Origin: an uncultured Muribaculaceae bacterium
GTDB lineage: Bacteria; Bacteroidota; Bacteroidia; Bacteroidales; Muribaculaceae
Assembly (NCBI GenBank): GCA_910577465.1
Contig: CAJTMM010000009.1
Location: 1,592 to 62,231 of the forward strand
DNA: 60,640 bases
Direction of reading: 5' to 3'
Part shown: piece after piece, positions 52,061 through 60,640 of the stretch
How positions within the stretch are numbered: the stretch's first letter is position 1
Layout: the number at the start of each line of letters is the position of its first letter
Notes under the pieces: generated by a model
Seen by the model: the letters and a program-made list of their open reading frames with translations, nothing else
Database searches by the model: none
What the model was told of the DNA's origin: nothing
Position numbers and translations under genes: made by a program

Positions 52061-52840
52061 ATGGACAGCTTTACCCTACGCGACGCATTCGACATAGCCA
52101 TAGCCGCACTTCTGCTTTTCTATCTTTATAGGATAATGAAGGAGTCGGGCACTCTCAATATCTTTTTCGGCGTCCTGTCATTCATCGTCGTCTGGGTCAT
52201 AGCATCCCCGCTGCTTGAGATGAAGCTCATTGGCACCATACTCGACAAGTTCATGAGTATCGGACTGCTCGTTATCGTAGTACTCTTTCAGGACCAGATC
52301 AAGCGGTTCCTTGTCGAACTGGGCGACCATAAGCGATGGCGTTTCCTTCGCAACCTTTTTCACCACTCCAAATCTGCCGACAGTGCCGACAACGCACGCA
52401 AATACGTACTCCCCATAGTCTACGCATGCATGAACATGTCCAAGACTCGCACCGGAGCCTTAATCGTCATCGAGCAGACCATATCACTTGAATCCTACGA
52501 ACGTTCCGGTGACATCATCGATGCACTCATCAACTCCCGCCTTATTGAGAATATATTCTTCAAAAACTCACCTCTCCACGACGGAGCCATGATTATAGCC
52601 CACGACCGCATAAAGTCTGCCGGCTGCATACTACCCGTGAGCCATGATACCAACGTGCCGCGCGCGCTCGGATTACGCCACCGCTCCGCATTAGGCATAT
52701 CTCAGGCAACCGATGCATTCGCCATAGTGGTTTCCGAGGAAACAGGTCATATATCTGTAGCACACCGAGGCGTCCTGTCTACGCGGCTCTCCACTACCGA
52801 ACTTGAGCACCGTCTGTCTAAACTCATCCTCAACGAATAG
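52061..52840 (+). CDS. cdaA: Diadenylate cyclase CdaA
   Basis: Makes the second messenger c-di-AMP from two ATP. Three N-terminal membrane helices (FDIAIAALLLFYLYRIMKES; FFGVLSFIVVWVIASPLLEM; SIGLLVIVVLFQDQIKRFLV) are followed by a DisA_N catalytic domain with the motifs HDGAMIIAHD and GLRHRSALGISQATDA, both needed for ATP binding. Length of 259 is typical of CdaA. c-di-AMP governs K+ and osmotic balance. It is the second gene after folP. Confidence 0.95.
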   Translation: MDSFTLRDAFDIAIAALLLFYLYRIMKESGTLNIFFGVLSFIVVWVIASPLLEMKLIGTILDKFMSIGLLVIVVLFQDQIKRFLVELGDHKRWRFLRNLFHHSKSADSADNARKYVLPIVYACMNMSKTRTGALIVIEQTISLESYERSGDIIDALINSRLIENIFFKNSPLHDGAMIIAHDRIKSAGCILPVSHDTNVPRALGLRHRSALGISQATDAFAIVVSEETGHISVAHRGVLSTRLSTTELEHRLSKLILNE

Positions 52841-52941
52841 AAACGCGCAGTCACAAATGCACAATAACGCCCTATCGATAAGCAACATAACACACTCCCA
52901 AACAATCCGCACTTGATAACCGCAAAAATAAATCCATCATT

Positions 52942-52975
52942 TTTGCCAAAAATCAAAAAAATAGCCCTATATTTG
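52942..52975 (+). promoter_or_regulatory. Promoter of tRNA-Ser
   Basis: TTTG (52942-52945) and TATATTTG (52968-52975), with a spacer of 22 bases, slightly long; the tRNA begins 29 bases downstream. Confidence 0.6.
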
Positions 52976-53003
52976 CACCGCAAAACAGCAACGACACAAA
53001 CAT

Positions 53004-53091
53004 GGAGTGGTGCTCGAGTGGCTGAAGAGGCACGCCTGGAAAGCGTGTATACCCCAAAAGGGTATCCCGAGTTCGAATCTCGGTCACTCCG
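53004..53091 (+). tRNA. tRNA-Ser (anticodon GGA)
   Basis: An 88-base class II tRNA: acceptor GGAGTGG with TCACTCC, D-loop CTCGAGTGGCTGAAGAGG, anticodon loop CTGGAAA (anticodon GGA), a long variable arm (TATACCCC with GGGTATC) and T-loop GTTCGAATC, discriminator G as in Ser tRNAs. CCA is not encoded. Confidence 0.95.
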
Positions 53092-53093
53092 CT

Positions 53094-53120
53094 AAGAGAG
53101 ATTTCAATCTCTCTTTTTTT
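53094..53120 (+). terminator. Terminator after tRNA-Ser
   Basis: AAGAGAGATT (53094-53103) and AATCTCTCTT (53106-53115) form a stem, followed by a run of T to 53120. Confidence 0.85.
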
Positions 53121-53215
53121 ATATCCCCATTGCATATTCCGCACATAATCCGCCATCCCTCTTTTCTGCAACTACGCACTTGCATGTTCAGATATTCGGC
53201 AAGCGTTCTCTTTAT

Positions 53216-53246
53216 TTTGCCAAACCAAAATCCGTGACTACCTTTG
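53216..53246 (+). promoter_or_regulatory. Promoter of the nucleotidyltransferase-fold gene
   Basis: TTTG (53216-53219), a 19-base spacer and TACCTTTG (53239-53246) match the full consensus; the ATG follows 25 bases later. Confidence 0.75.
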
Positions 53247-53271
53247 CAGATTTATCTAATCTCAACAAATT

Positions 53272-53862
53272 ATGACTACGGATTATTTTACCCTGTCACA
53301 TCAAGCCGCAGAACTGGCTCAAAAAGTATTAGCGTCATCAGGCATTACCGAAATTTTGCTCGCAAACGGATGTCGCGTCAACATCGTAGGGTCGCTCGCC
53401 ATGAATCTAATGGCAAAGCATCGCGATATCGACCTCCACTTTTATTCACCGCATCTCACCACCAATTTCAGCTTCAAAGTCATGGCTCGGATTGCCGAAA
53501 ACCCGGCATTCACAGAGATTCGATGCATCAACGGTCTCCATACCGACGAACACTGCATAGCATGGCACCTGACCTACCGCACTGCCGACGGACAAGACTG
53601 GCAGTTCGACCTCATACACATCGACAGCGGAAGCCGTTACGACGGCTTTTTCGAACGCATGGCACAACGGATATCTGAAGTTGCGACTCCCGACCAACGC
53701 CACACTATTATTAAGCTGAAATACGAGACCACGCCCACTATGGATATACATGGAGTAGAGTATTACGAAGGAGTGATAGCTCACGGCATAACCTCCATAG
53801 AACAACTATGGCAATGGGTACAAAAACATCGGCTCCAACCGCAAAATTACTGGATTCCATAA
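53272..53862 (+). CDS. Nucleotidyltransferase-fold protein, uncharacterised
   Basis: A 196-residue cytoplasmic protein. The segment VNIVGSLAMNLMAKHRDIDL fits the polymerase-beta/nucleotidyltransferase motif G[GS]x(9-13)Dh[DE]h with two Asp in DID; a third carboxylate may be in WQFDLIHID. Later parts are HTIIKLKYETTPTMDIHGVE and GVIAHGITSIEQLWQWV. The best guess is a minimal nucleotidyltransferase whose substrate is unknown; it is not a MNT/HEPN toxin-antitoxin pair since no HEPN partner is adjacent. It is monocistronic with a good promoter. Confidence 0.75.
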   Translation: MTTDYFTLSHQAAELAQKVLASSGITEILLANGCRVNIVGSLAMNLMAKHRDIDLHFYSPHLTTNFSFKVMARIAENPAFTEIRCINGLHTDEHCIAWHLTYRTADGQDWQFDLIHIDSGSRYDGFFERMAQRISEVATPDQRHTIIKLKYETTPTMDIHGVEYYEGVIAHGITSIEQLWQWVQKHRLQPQNYWIP

Positions 53863-53964
53863 AGCCGACTAAACCTACCAATAGATAAATCCAAGACAAT
53901 CAAAAAAACACAGGATTTACACATAGCAAATCCACCTATAGCAACAATTTGACCACTCAAAACA

Positions 53965-54004
53965 AAAGCTATACTTCAATGTTTCACGCTTGAAGTATAG
54001 CTTT
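53965..54004. terminator. Bidirectional hairpin terminator
   Basis: AAAGCTATACTTCAA (53965-53979) and its complement (53990-54004) form a 15-bp perfect stem with a ten-base loop, between convergent genes. Confidence 0.82.
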
Positions 54005-54021
54005 AATCATAATATGATAAC

Positions 54022-54861
54022 TCATCTGCGCGGAGCAACAGGTGGAGGACCCGGACGGGGCGGAGCCATCACGGGACTACCGCCATGATTTTTCTTGTCC
54101 ATATAATCCTTCACTACATTATATAGTATTCCACCCACGTTCACACCTATCTTTACATCCTTGTTTATCCTGTAATATGGCTCCACTATAGGTTGCGCTT
54201 CCCATTGATTTGTCACCAGCGATTTAGTAGCCTGCGCCCCCACTGATATACCCCAATGGTCATTTATATCATAACTCGCATACCCGCCAAACGAAGGCGC
54301 ACCCATATATCCCGCCATTGCCGGTGTCATGGGGGTAAGACCGGTACTATACGCTCCAAAAGCCGTCACCGACCATCGGTCCGATATCCTGTAAGTCAGC
54401 GAGCCGTTGAACCCGTATCCGGTTTGCAATCCACGGAAGTAACCATACTTGGTAGCCGTAACCGAACCGGTAAATGTCAACCGTCCGAAATCCTGCCTGA
54501 ACGACAACGCCCCGCTCTCCACACCCATCATTCCCGGCATGGACATCGACGAACCGCTCGCATACAGTCCCCCACCCGACCACGATGCAATATCAGCCAC
54601 ACCCGCCGTAGGAACATCCACACCATATATGCGCCATCTATTAGCCAATGACGCAAGGCTACGCCTGTACTCGGGAGTGTAATCCATAGCTGGCAATGGT
54701 TCGAATGATGGTGCTATAGCATTGTCCACTCGCTCTGTCGGCAACATATAAGAGGGCACCGTATCACCTCGCTCCACCTGCAATGTATCACCTCGCTCCA
54801 CTTGCGCCAAGGCAATCACCGGCGCCGCAGCGCACAATATTACATTTACAATTCTATTCAT
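54022..54861 (-). CDS. Outer-membrane beta-barrel protein at the end of the Cus-like operon
   Basis: About 279 residues from ATG 54861 (signal NRIVNVILCAAAPVIALAQ); the longer frame lacks a signal. An eight-residue tandem repeat (VERGDTLQ then VERGDT) opens the mature part. The rest is strand-rich with Gly and aromatic residues (TFTGSVTATKYGYFRGLQTG; YASYDINDHWGISVGAQATK), as in small outer-membrane barrels, and it ends in a Pro-rich tail (APPRPGPPPVAPRR). The position, 109 bases after the TolC-like gene, suggests it belongs to the metal-efflux operon, but a direct role is not shown. Confidence 0.78.
   Translation of the reverse strand: MNRIVNVILCAAAPVIALAQVERGDTLQVERGDTVPSYMLPTERVDNAIAPSFEPLPAMDYTPEYRRSLASLANRWRIYGVDVPTAGVADIASWSGGGLYASGSSMSMPGMMGVESGALSFRQDFGRLTFTGSVTATKYGYFRGLQTGYGFNGSLTYRISDRWSVTAFGAYSTGLTPMTPAMAGYMGAPSFGGYASYDINDHWGISVGAQATKSLVTNQWEAQPIVEPYYRINKDVKIGVNVGGILYNVVKDYMDKKNHGGSPVMAPPRPGPPPVAPRR
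54761..54805. repeat. 24-bp tandem duplication inside a coding region
   Basis: The unit at 54761-54784 (beginning GTATCACCTCGCTCCACCTG) is repeated at 54785-54805 with one change. It encodes VERGDTLQ twice, the second copy partial, just after the signal peptide of the outer-membrane protein. Confidence 0.85.
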
Positions 54862-54969
54862 CAGACGTTTAGCATCTTTGCGATAGTTGTGAACATAGCT
54901 ATAAGTCAAGTTCGAATCCAAATATACGCCATTTGGCGATACGCGGCAATCACCTTATGCCAAAAAACA

Positions 54970-56175
54970 TTAAACGCCGTGATTATACCTGTTCAGGCTC
55001 ACAAGCAACTTATGATACCGTGCCACAAGGTCGATATAATCAAACTTGGTCTCTATAAAGAAATTGGTCTCATACAGATAGTCCAGCAGGTTCATCTGCC
55101 CGCCATTGAATGCTTTAGCCAAGGCATCGCCATACCTGCCATCCGTAAACAAAGACTTGCGGGAATCTATCCGCTCTCCCAACTTGGTAGCAACGGCATA
55201 GTCCGACAGCAACGCCGCATGCAGTTGCGACCGGCAGGCATCAAGATTATACTCCGCAGCTTCAGCGTCCGACAATGCGGCACGCTCTCTATGTTTACCG
55301 GTGAACATCGGCAATGACACACCGAGACTCACACCGTTGAAATGCTCGCCAATCTCCACATTATGAACATAACCTAATGAAAAACCCGGATAACGTTTCA
55401 ATCGCTCCACATCGGCACCTGCTCGCTTCGATTCAATTTCGGCACGCAATGCTGCCAATTGGGTATCATATTGGTCAATCAGTTCCATATAGCGCTCTTC
55501 AGCCAATAAACCCTCCGCGCCATAATCCACCACAGCGTCAAGCCGCACAGGAATACCGCCATTCAAGGCATTGATTTGTCCCGACAAGGTTATCAGTTCG
55601 CAGTCTATATCTTCCAATTTAGTCTCAAGCGAGAACAACTGCAATTCTATCTTATTCATCTCCAGTATTGTGGCTTCTCCCTGCTCGAAAGCCTTGGCAG
55701 TTTTCTCTTTCACCGACCGGAGATTATCCATCATCTCCACCACGGCACTCCTGCGCTGCTTGGCAGATACCACGTCCACGAGCAACATTCTCACCTGCTG
55801 GTTTAGCTCAAAAGCCGCTTGATTATATGCGGCTATCATAGCGGCATCCGCCTTTCGGTTAGCGGACCTACGCGCTCCGTACAAACCGGGCCATTCAAAT
55901 GATTGGCTTATGCCGACCGACCATTTGTTGCCCACTCCTTTCTGACCCCATTGATGCTCAAAATCCACATCTGGTCCACCGAGTCTGTTATCGGCGGCAT
56001 TCATCAGTCCTGCGCTGCGAATCTCAGCGGCACGGGCTTTCAGGTCTGCATTATTTCCCAGCACCTCGGCGACTATATTATCAGTCTCGGTTGCCGATTC
56101 CGATGCATTGCCAATAAATGGCACTGCTGTTACCCATACCAGCAAACCGCTTATTATCTTATTTCTTGATTTCAT
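54970..56175 (-). CDS. TolC family outer-membrane efflux channel protein
   Basis: A 401-residue outer-membrane factor. The signal peptide ends near FIGNASESATE. Two related halves of long helices and strands are visible (EVLGNNADLKARAAEIRSAG and VSLGVSLPMFTGKHRERAAL, the latter the typical barrel strand with LPMF). TolC-like trimers bridge to the RND pump across the periplasm. Its start overlaps the CusA-like stop by 17 bases, so translation is coupled. At 401 residues it is a little shorter than E. coli TolC/CusC. Confidence 0.93.
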   Translation of the reverse strand: MKSRNKIISGLLVWVTAVPFIGNASESATETDNIVAEVLGNNADLKARAAEIRSAGLMNAADNRLGGPDVDFEHQWGQKGVGNKWSVGISQSFEWPGLYGARRSANRKADAAMIAAYNQAAFELNQQVRMLLVDVVSAKQRRSAVVEMMDNLRSVKEKTAKAFEQGEATILEMNKIELQLFSLETKLEDIDCELITLSGQINALNGGIPVRLDAVVDYGAEGLLAEERYMELIDQYDTQLAALRAEIESKRAGADVERLKRYPGFSLGYVHNVEIGEHFNGVSLGVSLPMFTGKHRERAALSDAEAAEYNLDACRSQLHAALLSDYAVATKLGERIDSRKSLFTDGRYGDALAKAFNGGQMNLLDYLYETNFFIETKFDYIDLVARYHKLLVSLNRYNHGV

Positions 56176-59100
56176 TTTTTCTGTTGGTTAAGTAATATAT
56201 TGATGGAACCACATACATATTCAGCACCGTGGATGTAATCAATCCTCCGAGAATCACCACTGCCATAGGCGACTGAATCTCATTGCCCGGCTTACCTCCG
56301 TTCAGGGCGAGCGGTATCAAGGCAAGCGCCGATGTAAGTGCTGTCATCACTATGGGCAGCAGACGGTCTGCCGACCCTTTGCGCACTCGTTCTTCAAGCG
56401 GCACCCCTTCGGCATTCAGATGGTTGTAGCGCGTCATCAGGAGCATACCGTTGCGGGTGGCTATACCCAGTAGCGATATGAATCCTATTATAGCAGGGAC
56501 ATTTAGTTCCCCCGAGGTCATAACCAATATCAGCACACCGCCTATCATGGCGAGTGGCATATTGAGCAGTATCACCAGGGATTGCCCCACATTCTTGAAC
56601 TCGTGGTAAAGCAACATGAATATCAACAGAAGCGCACCGAGCGATGTCCACATCAGTGTTGCCGACGCTGACGCTTCACTCTCGAATTGACCGCCGTAGC
56701 TCACATAATAGTTTTGGGGCAACTCTATCTCGGCATCTATTTTTTGCTGTATCTCATTTACCACGCTGCGCAAATCTCGGTCAGCCACATTTGCCGACAC
56801 TATTATGCGCCGCTTCACATTCTCACGGTTTATAGTATTCGGACCGGCGGTCGACTTTATATCCGCTATGGTACCCAATGGGATTTTTCCGGCATTGGAG
56901 TCAATCATCAGTTCCGATATATTCTCTATCGTATTGCGGTGGGCAGGATCCAATATCACAGTCACATCGTAGGATTGTCCATCCTCATATACCTGCGACA
57001 CAGCTTTACCGCCGAGTGCCACATTTATCAGCGTACTGAAATCCGACATCTTTATACCGTAACGGGCCATCAGCTCACGTCGCGGACTTATCACCAGTTC
57101 GGGTCTCTCCACCTGCTGCTCTATATTCGCATCCACCACACCGGGGACTTCGCGCATCAGCGCATGCACACGCTTACCTATGGTGAACAATCGGTTCAGA
57201 TCGTCACCGAACAACTTTATAGCTATCTGCGACTGCGTCCCCGACAACATGGCATCTATGCGGTGGGAAATTGGCTGACCTATCTCCACATTCACACCGG
57301 GCAGTTCTGAGAGTTTCTCTCGCAACTCACCGGCCACCTCACTGCGCGAACGTCCCGACAGCTCGTATGGAGCTTCTATTTCCGACACATTCACGCCCAG
57401 CGAATGCTCGTCAAGTTCGGCACGGCCTGTTTTGCGCGCCACGGTCTTGACCTCGGGTACCGACATTATTATGCGTTCCGCTTCCCGTCCTATCTTGTCA
57501 CTCTCTTCGAGCGATATCCCTGGGAGCGTTGATACATTTATGGTAAAGGAGCCCTCGTTGAACGACGGCAGGAAACTTCGCCCGAGCGTGAAGAACAATC
57601 CAAGCGCAACCACAAACAGCACTCCCGTACCTCCCAGTACAGCCTTGCGATGTCTCAGCGCACCGTCCAACGAACGTTCATACACACCGCGCAGCCATTT
57701 TGCCATAGGTGGCTCGCGGTCGAGCTTTGCCATAGCTTTTTCTGAACCAAGCAGAAAACTGCATAATACCGGGGTCACTGTCAGTGCCACCACGGTCGAT
57801 GCTATAAGCGACACTATGAACGATACTCCAAGCGGTATCAACATCCTACCCTCTATTCCTGAAAGGAAAAACAGTGGCAGGAAGCTGGCTATGATTATCA
57901 GCGATGAGTTGAATATAGGCATACGCACCTCTCCCGAAGCATGATACACCACATCCAATACCGATTTACGCTCTCCCGCAGGCAACGCACGGTTCTCCCT
58001 CAATCGCTTGTACACATTCTCCACATCCACTATCGCGTCATCCACAAGCGACCCTATGGCTATGGCTATACCGCCAAGACTCATCGTATTTATAGTGTAG
58101 CCCATGGCATGTAGCACAAGCACACTCACTATAATCGACAATGGCAGTGCCACCACAGAAATCAGCGTGGTGCGCAGATTCATCAGGAAGAAAAACAATA
58201 CCACTATCACAAACAACGCTCCCTCCAGCAATGCCTGTTGCAGATTGCTTATCGAATTGTCTATGAATTCACTCTGTCGGAATATATCAGTCGATATTTC
58301 AATCCCCGCCGGAAGATTCTTCTTCAAATCATCAAGCTCCGCATCTATACGTTCTGTCAGCCCTACGGTTCCTTCATCGGGCTGCTTCGTAACCGTTATT
58401 ATCACTGCAGGTTTGGCCTCTACCGATGCCGTTCCTATGCGCGGCAACCTGCCGCCTACAGTCACATCGGCTATATCACCCACCGTGACTATACCTCGGC
58501 TGTCGCTTCGTATCACGGTCATGGCAAGTTCCTCAGGATTTGACGTATTCACGTCTCCTTTTATTATATATTCGTTGCCATACTCATAGATTACTCCGCC
58601 TGAAGCGTTATCATTCACCGATTCCACACCGTCTATCACCTCATTGAGCGTGACATCGAAATATTTCATCCGTTCGGGATTAAGCTGTATCTGGAATTCC
58701 TTGGCGTCGCCGCCTATTACCGATACCTGCGATACACCGCCCATGGCAAGCAACCTCGGACGTATCACCTTATCGGCTATCGTCCGCAGGTTCAGCATCG
58801 ACACACTGTCCGAGGTCAAGCCTATTATCATCACCTCGCCCAATATCGACGATTGCGGACCCAGCGTTGGTGTATTTACATTATCCGGCAGCATCTCGGC
58901 AACCTGACCGAGACGTTCGGTCACTATCTGACGCGCACGGTACACATCCGTATCCCAGTCAAATTCCACCCACACTATAGATAGCCCCGTAGTCGACGAC
59001 GAGCGTACTCGTCTCACTCCGGTAGCTCCGTTCACCGATGTCTCTATCGGATATGTCACTACCTTCTCCATATCTTCGGGAGCAAATCCGGGGGCTTCGG

Positions 59101-59251
59101 TCATAACCACTACAGTAGGGGCATTCAGGTCTGGGAATATATCCACTTCCGTGCGTACCAGCGTCACGGCACCGGCTATAAGCAATAGTGCCGTTAGCAC
59201 TAATACCGTTATACGGTTGTTAAGCGAAAATCGTATTATCCTGTTCAGCAT
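56159..59251 (-). CDS. CusA/CzcA family heavy-metal efflux RND permease
   Basis: A 1030-residue proton-driven pump with twelve membrane helices and two large periplasmic loops. It starts LNRIIRFSLNNRITVLVLTA; the pore block VVMTEAPGFAPEDMEKVVTY, helix-4 charge motif IAIGSLVDDAIVDVENVYKR and C-terminal GFISLLGIATRNGMLLMTRY all fit the HME-RND class. The specific cation (Cu, Ag, Zn, Co, Cd) cannot be fixed from sequence; methionine clusters of a CusA type are not obvious. It lies 15 bases after the adaptor gene. Confidence 0.94.
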   Translation of the reverse strand: MLNRIIRFSLNNRITVLVLTALLLIAGAVTLVRTEVDIFPDLNAPTVVVMTEAPGFAPEDMEKVVTYPIETSVNGATGVRRVRSSSTTGLSIVWVEFDWDTDVYRARQIVTERLGQVAEMLPDNVNTPTLGPQSSILGEVMIIGLTSDSVSMLNLRTIADKVIRPRLLAMGGVSQVSVIGGDAKEFQIQLNPERMKYFDVTLNEVIDGVESVNDNASGGVIYEYGNEYIIKGDVNTSNPEELAMTVIRSDSRGIVTVGDIADVTVGGRLPRIGTASVEAKPAVIITVTKQPDEGTVGLTERIDAELDDLKKNLPAGIEISTDIFRQSEFIDNSISNLQQALLEGALFVIVVLFFFLMNLRTTLISVVALPLSIIVSVLVLHAMGYTINTMSLGGIAIAIGSLVDDAIVDVENVYKRLRENRALPAGERKSVLDVVYHASGEVRMPIFNSSLIIIASFLPLFFLSGIEGRMLIPLGVSFIVSLIASTVVALTVTPVLCSFLLGSEKAMAKLDREPPMAKWLRGVYERSLDGALRHRKAVLGGTGVLFVVALGLFFTLGRSFLPSFNEGSFTINVSTLPGISLEESDKIGREAERIIMSVPEVKTVARKTGRAELDEHSLGVNVSEIEAPYELSGRSRSEVAGELREKLSELPGVNVEIGQPISHRIDAMLSGTQSQIAIKLFGDDLNRLFTIGKRVHALMREVPGVVDANIEQQVERPELVISPRRELMARYGIKMSDFSTLINVALGGKAVSQVYEDGQSYDVTVILDPAHRNTIENISELMIDSNAGKIPLGTIADIKSTAGPNTINRENVKRRIIVSANVADRDLRSVVNEIQQKIDAEIELPQNYYVSYGGQFESEASASATLMWTSLGALLLIFMLLYHEFKNVGQSLVILLNMPLAMIGGVLILVMTSGELNVPAIIGFISLLGIATRNGMLLMTRYNHLNAEGVPLEERVRKGSADRLLPIVMTALTSALALIPLALNGGKPGNEIQSPMAVVILGGLITSTVLNMYVVPSIYYLTNRKNEIKK

Positions 59252-59266
59252 GGTTTTTCCTTTCTA

Positions 59267-60424
59267 TCAATGGTTATGCGAATGCCCTTCGGGCACTACT
59301 CCGCTTGATTCGGCAAGGCGCACCGATGTTGTTCCCTTGGCTACTATTTGCTCTCCGCCTTTCAGTCCTGATGCCACCACCACACGTTGACCGTCGCTTG
59401 CTCCTATAGTCACCGGTACCTTACGGTAGCATTCCTCGTCAAGACGTTCATACACAAACAGATTGCCCTGCTGCTCCGAAAGCGCATCTATTGGCACTGT
59501 TACCACATCATTCAAGGCATTTCCAAGCAGATACACCTCTACACCTGATCCTGGTATCAATTTTCCGTCATTGGTCAGCGAAAAATACACAGGCACATAT
59601 CCCGGTTTGGTTGCCGTAAGGGCTGCAGGGGTAGCCATTTTGGAACCTCCCGATTCACTCACCGTCACCACATCCGCGACATACGGCAACTTCACTCTTG
59701 CATCACTCACCGATGCCACCGAGCCATAATATCGCTCGGGCACATCAGCCTGCAACACAAGCGACTTGCCACCCGATATGGTGGCTATCGGAGCACCCGC
59801 ATCCACATATTGTCCCTGTGTGACATTAAGTGCAGTTATCACACCTCCGGTCACAGCCACTGCTCGTCCTGAAGCTGCTGCACCGCTATACGATGCCTTG
59901 GCTTCCTCATAAGCCCGGACAGCCGAATTGTATTCCGATGCGGTAACTATCTTCTCTTTATATAATGGTGTCAGTCGGTCCAGCTCCCGTTTTGCGGCAT
60001 CAAGTGATGCCTTGGCGGCTAAATTAGGATTACCGCCGCTTACCGCCGAAGGGTTGACGCGAGCTATTGTGGCACCGCGGCCCACATTGCTCCCCACGCT
60101 TATTCCGGGCGACAATGTCACCACTCCGGCGGTAGGTGCCGTGACCACCGAACCTCCATCGGGTGATTCCATTATGGTTCCGCTCACCTTTATCACTTCG
60201 TGAAATTTACCGGGAGCAGCCGTCTCCGTACTCACTCCCATGCGTTCAGCTATTGCAGGGCTGAGCACTATCTCATCATTTCCCTCCTCATCATGCGCAT
60301 CACTTTTTTCAGCATGATTGTGATTATGACTATGTTCCAAGGCATCATGTCCCGATTTGCCGTGGCAACCCGACATCGACACCGCTACCATGCCTGCAAG
60401 CAGGCACTTGATAAAAGTATTCAT
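59267..60424 (-). CDS. Efflux RND periplasmic adaptor (CusB-like), His-rich lipoprotein
   Basis: A 385-residue membrane-fusion protein linking the pump to the outer-membrane channel. The lipobox is in LLAGMVAVSMSGCHGKSG. The next 25 residues are His/Asp/Glu-rich (HSHNHNHAEKSDAHDEEGND) and the extreme C-terminus is EGHSHNH, both likely metal-binding. Between them are the barrel-sandwich (SPGISVGSNVGRGATIARVN), helical hairpin and beta-barrel domains usual in this family. First complete gene of the pump operon in the window. Confidence 0.93.
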   Translation of the reverse strand: MNTFIKCLLAGMVAVSMSGCHGKSGHDALEHSHNHNHAEKSDAHDEEGNDEIVLSPAIAERMGVSTETAAPGKFHEVIKVSGTIMESPDGGSVVTAPTAGVVTLSPGISVGSNVGRGATIARVNPSAVSGGNPNLAAKASLDAAKRELDRLTPLYKEKIVTASEYNSAVRAYEEAKASYSGAAASGRAVAVTGGVITALNVTQGQYVDAGAPIATISGGKSLVLQADVPERYYGSVASVSDARVKLPYVADVVTVSESGGSKMATPAALTATKPGYVPVYFSLTNDGKLIPGSGVEVYLLGNALNDVVTVPIDALSEQQGNLFVYERLDEECYRKVPVTIGASDGQRVVVASGLKGGEQIVAKGTTSVRLAESSGVVPEGHSHNH

Positions 60425-60455
60425 GATTATGTATTTTTATTTCGTACCACCCGCA

Positions 60456-60488
60456 CAAATATATCATGCGGTTCAATAATATAAACAA
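60456..60488 (-). promoter_or_regulatory. Possible promoter of the metal-efflux operon
   Basis: On the minus strand TATATTTG (60463-60456) matches TAnnTTTG, with TTG at 60488-60486 and a 22-base spacer, slightly long. It lies 32 bases upstream of the adaptor start. Confidence 0.4.
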
Positions 60489-60528
60489 TCCCGGGACGCT
60501 TACATTCCCATGCAATCATCCGAATCCG

Positions 60529-60639
60529 TCAAACCGTCGGCGGCGCACGCAATCCGGTGGTTCCACCTATGGCATTGTTTGGTACCGGTGGCTCTTTATC
60601 CACCGAAGGTATAGCCATTCTCTCAATGGCAGCTACCGT
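60529..60639 (-). CDS. Partial small protein, C-terminal end (continues past window)
   Basis: The last 36 codons of a minus-strand gene that enters from the right edge, ending in the TGA at 60531-60529. The tail reads SVDKEPPVPNNAIGGTTGLR, then APPTV and the stop. Short secreted or membrane proteins ending with a similar GLRAPP tail occur near Cus-like operons in Bacteroidetes by my recollection, but too little is present to name it. It is upstream of the adaptor gene on the same strand, so it may be the first gene of the operon. Confidence 0.5.
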   Translation of the reverse strand, partial: TVAAIERMAIPSVDKEPPVPNNAIGGTTGLRAPPTV

Positions 60640-60640
60640 T

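Overview
The window looks like chromosomal DNA of a Bacteroidales bacterium, most likely a gut lineage close to the Muribaculaceae; the family is inference and the phylum is well supported. Evidence: many starts are preceded by the Bacteroidetes promoter (TTG-N19-21-TAnnTTTG), and the gene content is typical of the phylum (GLPGLI protein with an outer-membrane barrel partner, TonB-dependent receptor, PorQ of type IX secretion, DUF4252, DUF3332, lipoproteins with LxxC boxes). There are three tRNAs (Leu-UAA, Cys-GCA, Ser-GGA). I see no rRNA, CRISPR array, insertion sequence or phage. This is mostly ordinary core genome with small accessory clusters.

Layout. 1-7 kb, plus strand: the 3' part of uvrB, a YgiQ-type radical SAM gene, an S9 peptidase, a DUF6155-like gene and a TlpA-like thioredoxin. 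7.2-13 kb: a two-component system facing a GLPGLI/outer-membrane barrel pair. This stretch contains an Illumina adapter sequence, so the assembly is unreliable there. 13-16 kb: an RPG-repeat secreted protein, then pyrE, an SRPBCC protein, a Rieske-like lipoprotein and tRNA-Leu. 16-24 kb, minus strand: gpmA, DUF3332, an MltF-like transglycosylase, purM, cdsA, a TPR protein, a PstS-like lipoprotein and a small membrane protein. 24-28 kb: rarA, then an ECF sigma / anti-sigma-like / DUF4252 operon. 28-30 kb: an LEA-like protein opposite an aquaporin, then rpmA and rplU.

30-31.5 kb, minus strand: a small exported operon (secreted peptide, exported CxxCxGxG protein and a 56-residue lipoprotein missed by ORF-length cut-offs), behind an XRE-like regulator whose leader can form alternative hairpins. 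32-37 kb: an AraC regulator divergent from a carboxymuconolactone-decarboxylase/cupin fusion, a TonB-dependent receptor and a DUF362 lipoprotein. Two direct repeats 21 bp apart sit at the expected activator position. 37-41 kb: YitT-like protein, sugar kinase, MATE exporter and a TonB-domain protein. 41.6-45.2 kb: porQ-cmk-ispH-exonuclease-lipoprotein. 45-53 kb: tRNA-Cys, GNAT and VanZ proteins, guanine deaminase, two NSS transporters around a small membrane protein, folP, cdaA and tRNA-Ser. 53-60.6 kb: a lone nucleotidyltransferase-fold protein and a minus-strand CusB-CusA-TolC metal-efflux operon with an outer-membrane barrel gene.

No large undescribed system is obvious. The most interesting leads are the AraC/CMD-cupin/TonB receptor/DUF362 unit, the exported zinc-finger-like operon with its regulator leader, and a palindrome inside the core promoter of the PstS/TPR operon. 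Two genes carry apparent frameshifts (histidine kinase near 9.27 kb, DUF362 near 36.59 kb). Together with the adapter they suggest a draft or metagenome assembly with local errors.
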